Shown: piece after piece, positions 47,582 through 48,325 of the stretch | Layout of the letters: every line of letters starts with the position of its first letter | Numbering within the stretch: the stretch's first letter is position 1 | DNA from: Rhodocyclaceae bacterium | GTDB lineage: Bacteria; Pseudomonadota; Gammaproteobacteria; Burkholderiales; Ga0077523 | DNA: 48,325 bases | Direction: 5' to 3' | Assembly: GCA_020248405.1 (NCBI GenBank) | Contig: JADCHQ010000030.1 | Location: forward strand, 1-48,325 | Notes under the pieces: model-generated | The model's input: the letters and a program-made list of their open reading frames with translations, nothing else | Database searches by the model: none | Told to the model about the DNA's origin: nothing | Program-made: the position numbers and the translations under genes

Positions 47582-48115
47582 ATGATGAATACTGCATTTA
47601 CTCCACAGGAGAAAATGGATGCCGCCTTCGACAATTACTTTCAGCTGTCGAATATTCTGTTGGCAGACATGAACGCGTTGCTTGACGGTGAGAACGACTC
47701 GCAACACTGGCGGCGCAATTTTATTCGCGCGAGTGCGTCCCTTATCGAGGGTTATGCTCACTGCCTCAGAGAAATGTGCGCAGTCAGCTTCGAGTGCGTA
47801 GCGCCAGAAATAGGCAAGAAAGAATCCGAAGTTCTCCGGTCGGAGAGAAGTTTTGATGCCAATGAACGAATCAAGCTCACGCTTCGCGTGGCATACAAAC
47901 TGTTCGAGTTGGAACCTGCCCCCAATTTCGGAGGTAACGAGTGGCCTCGAGCACAGCGGGTTTTGACCAAGAGGCATCTCCTCATGCATCCCAGGATTCC
48001 TGCCGATCTAGACGTCCCCGACGACATCTGGAATGAAATGCGCGACGATTTCGCGTGGCTGATGGAGCAACTATTCAATTTCTTTTCGCTGCTGCAGCAG
48101 AAACATGATGGCTAA
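47582..48115 (+). CDS. cassette hypothetical protein with R-x4-H (HEPN-like) motif
   Basis: A 177-aa, mostly helical, soluble protein. Residues 131-136 read RHLLMH, within KRHLLMHPRIPADL. This has the R-x4-H spacing of the catalytic motif of HEPN RNases and resembles the R(D/H)xLxHP pattern of uncharacterised HEPN-like proteins. An N-terminal helix region FIRASASLIEGYAHCLREMC could form the rest of a helical bundle. The TAA stop lies inside the first box of attC (GGCTAAC). It begins 4 nt after the small membrane-protein frame. A toxin or antiviral RNase role is a hypothesis only. Confidence 0.62.
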   Translation: MMNTAFTPQEKMDAAFDNYFQLSNILLADMNALLDGENDSQHWRRNFIRASASLIEGYAHCLREMCAVSFECVAPEIGKKESEVLRSERSFDANERIKLTLRVAYKLFELEPAPNFGGNEWPRAQRVLTKRHLLMHPRIPADLDVPDDIWNEMRDDFAWLMEQLFNFFSLLQQKHDG

Positions 48116-48172
48116 CCCGGCGCTCCAAGGGACGCGCCGCAAGCGGCGAGCCCCTGAGCTAGCACGTTAGAC
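48110..48172 (+). repeat. attC site (59-base element), 63 bp
   Basis: The left box GGCTAAC (48110-48116) and right core GTTAGAC (48166-48172) are imperfect inverted repeats. Between them GCTC/GAGC can pair, and so can an inner stem with CGCCGC (48135-48140), loop AA and GCGGCG (48143-48148). The imperfect dyad with a terminal GTTRRRY core is the hallmark of attC sites recombined as folded single strands. The junction is read as G48166/T48167. Confidence 0.78.
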
Positions 48173-48194
48173 CGCTAGGCAAGTTCTAGCCGGC

Positions 48195-48223
48195 TTGACG
48201 GCGTGTCTCCACATGGATACTCT
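48195..48223 (+). promoter_or_regulatory. cassette-borne promoter of the toxin gene
   Basis: TTGACG (48195-48200), a 17-nt spacer and TACTCT (48218-48223) form a good sigma-70 promoter inside the cassette. The predicted start falls at about 48230, on the ATG itself. No Shine-Dalgarno sequence precedes that ATG, which suggests a leaderless transcript. Toxin-antitoxin cassettes usually carry their own promoter, unlike most cassettes. Confidence 0.55.
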
Positions 48224-48229
48224 CGTGCC

Positions 48230-48325
48230 ATGTTCACCGTCCGTCAGACTGAAGAGTTTGTTGTTTGGCTCGACTCCCTGCTGGACAAGCGTGCCCAGGT
48301 GCGCATTGCAGCGCGCCTTCGGCAG
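48230..48325 (+). CDS. RelE/HigB-like type II toxin, N-terminal fragment
   Basis: Thirty-two codons are visible, starting MFTVRQTEEFVVWLDSLLDK and continuing RAQVRIAARLRQ to the window edge. This closely follows the start of the phage-Gp49/HigB-type addiction module killer family (xxTxEFxxWLxxLxDxRAxxRIxxRLxR), mRNA interferases normally followed by a short HTH antitoxin gene. The antitoxin would lie outside the window. Such toxin-antitoxin pairs are common in integron arrays, where they stabilise the array. Confidence 0.75.
   Translation, partial: MFTVRQTEEFVVWLDSLLDKRAQVRIAARLRQ

Larger units (their letters stand above)
47192..48166 (+). mobile_element. integron gene cassette 1 (975 bp)
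   Basis: The cassette begins after G47191 with TTAGCC and ends at G48166 inside the core of attC. The proof of pairing is that GGCTAAC (48110-48116), the outer left box of attC, is the exact reverse complement of GTTAGCC at the cassette's left junction, as expected for a circularised cassette. The contents are visibly richer in A and T than the flanking genome. It carries two small overlapping frames and a 177-aa gene. Confidence 0.75.
48167..48325 (+). mobile_element. integron gene cassette 2, left part (runs off window)
   Basis: The second cassette opens with TTAGACCGCTAGGC. CACGTTAGxCCGCTAG at 48163-48178 repeats 47188-47203 with one mismatch, exactly 975 bp apart, showing similar cassette heads. 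It contains a promoter and the first 32 codons of a toxin gene. Its attC lies beyond the window. Confidence 0.68.

Overview
The window is about 48.3 kb of GC-rich DNA from a betaproteobacterium. The evidence is the gene order carAB-greA-DUF4149-yhbY-rlmE-ftsH-folP-glmM-pstSCAB-tpiA-secG-tRNA-Leu-nuoA..N, which is typical of that class (Rhodocyclales/Nitrosomonadales-like), together with the protein sequences. The exact genus cannot be read from the sequence. GTG and TTG starts and short overlaps between neighbouring genes are common, and very long antisense open frames are an artefact of the high GC content.

Layout. Positions 1-141 are the transposase-proximal end of an IS5-family insertion sequence that continues out of the window. 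It is followed by a candidate promoter, a strong hairpin and carAB. From 4.7 to 16.2 kb lies a housekeeping block: transcript cleavage factor GreA, ribosome/RNA proteins (YhbY, RlmE), FtsH, folate and peptidoglycan precursor enzymes, a phosphate ABC transporter behind a recognisable Pho box, TpiA and SecG. A tRNA-Leu(GAG) separates this block from the complete 14-gene nuoA-N operon (16.5-30.9 kb) for respiratory complex I. The last gene, nuoN, overlaps a Nudix ADP-ribose pyrophosphatase gene by 4 nt.

From 31.5 to 46.6 kb the genes are more varied. They include a MerR-HTH/PAS/GGDEF/EAL protein with degenerate catalytic motifs, HtpG behind a textbook sigma-32 promoter, a BT1/MFS transporter, a small secreted YHS-like protein, and an operon of a crotonase-fold protein lacking the hydratase glutamates, a DUF2970 protein and a Sel1 protein. 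Next come a patatin with a C-terminal beta-barrel (type Vd secretion), inorganic pyrophosphatase, a FIST sensor coupled to DUF599, a MAPEG protein, and a convergent HpcH/HpaI aldolase and 2-keto-4-pentenoate hydratase pair.

The right end (about 46.65-48.33 kb) is the most unusual part. It holds the frameshifted, truncated N-terminal remnant of an integron integrase, an attI-like core and a 975-bp AT-richer gene cassette. The boundaries of that cassette are fixed by a GTTAGCC core and the exactly complementary GGCTAAC at the start of a 63-bp attC site. The next cassette then begins with a RelE/HigB-like toxin gene that has its own near-leaderless promoter. The first cassette encodes two tiny coupled or frameshifted frames, one ending in a membrane helix, and a 177-aa protein with an R-x4-H motif reminiscent of HEPN RNases. 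It is a candidate uncharacterised toxin or defence cassette. The array runs off the window edge.
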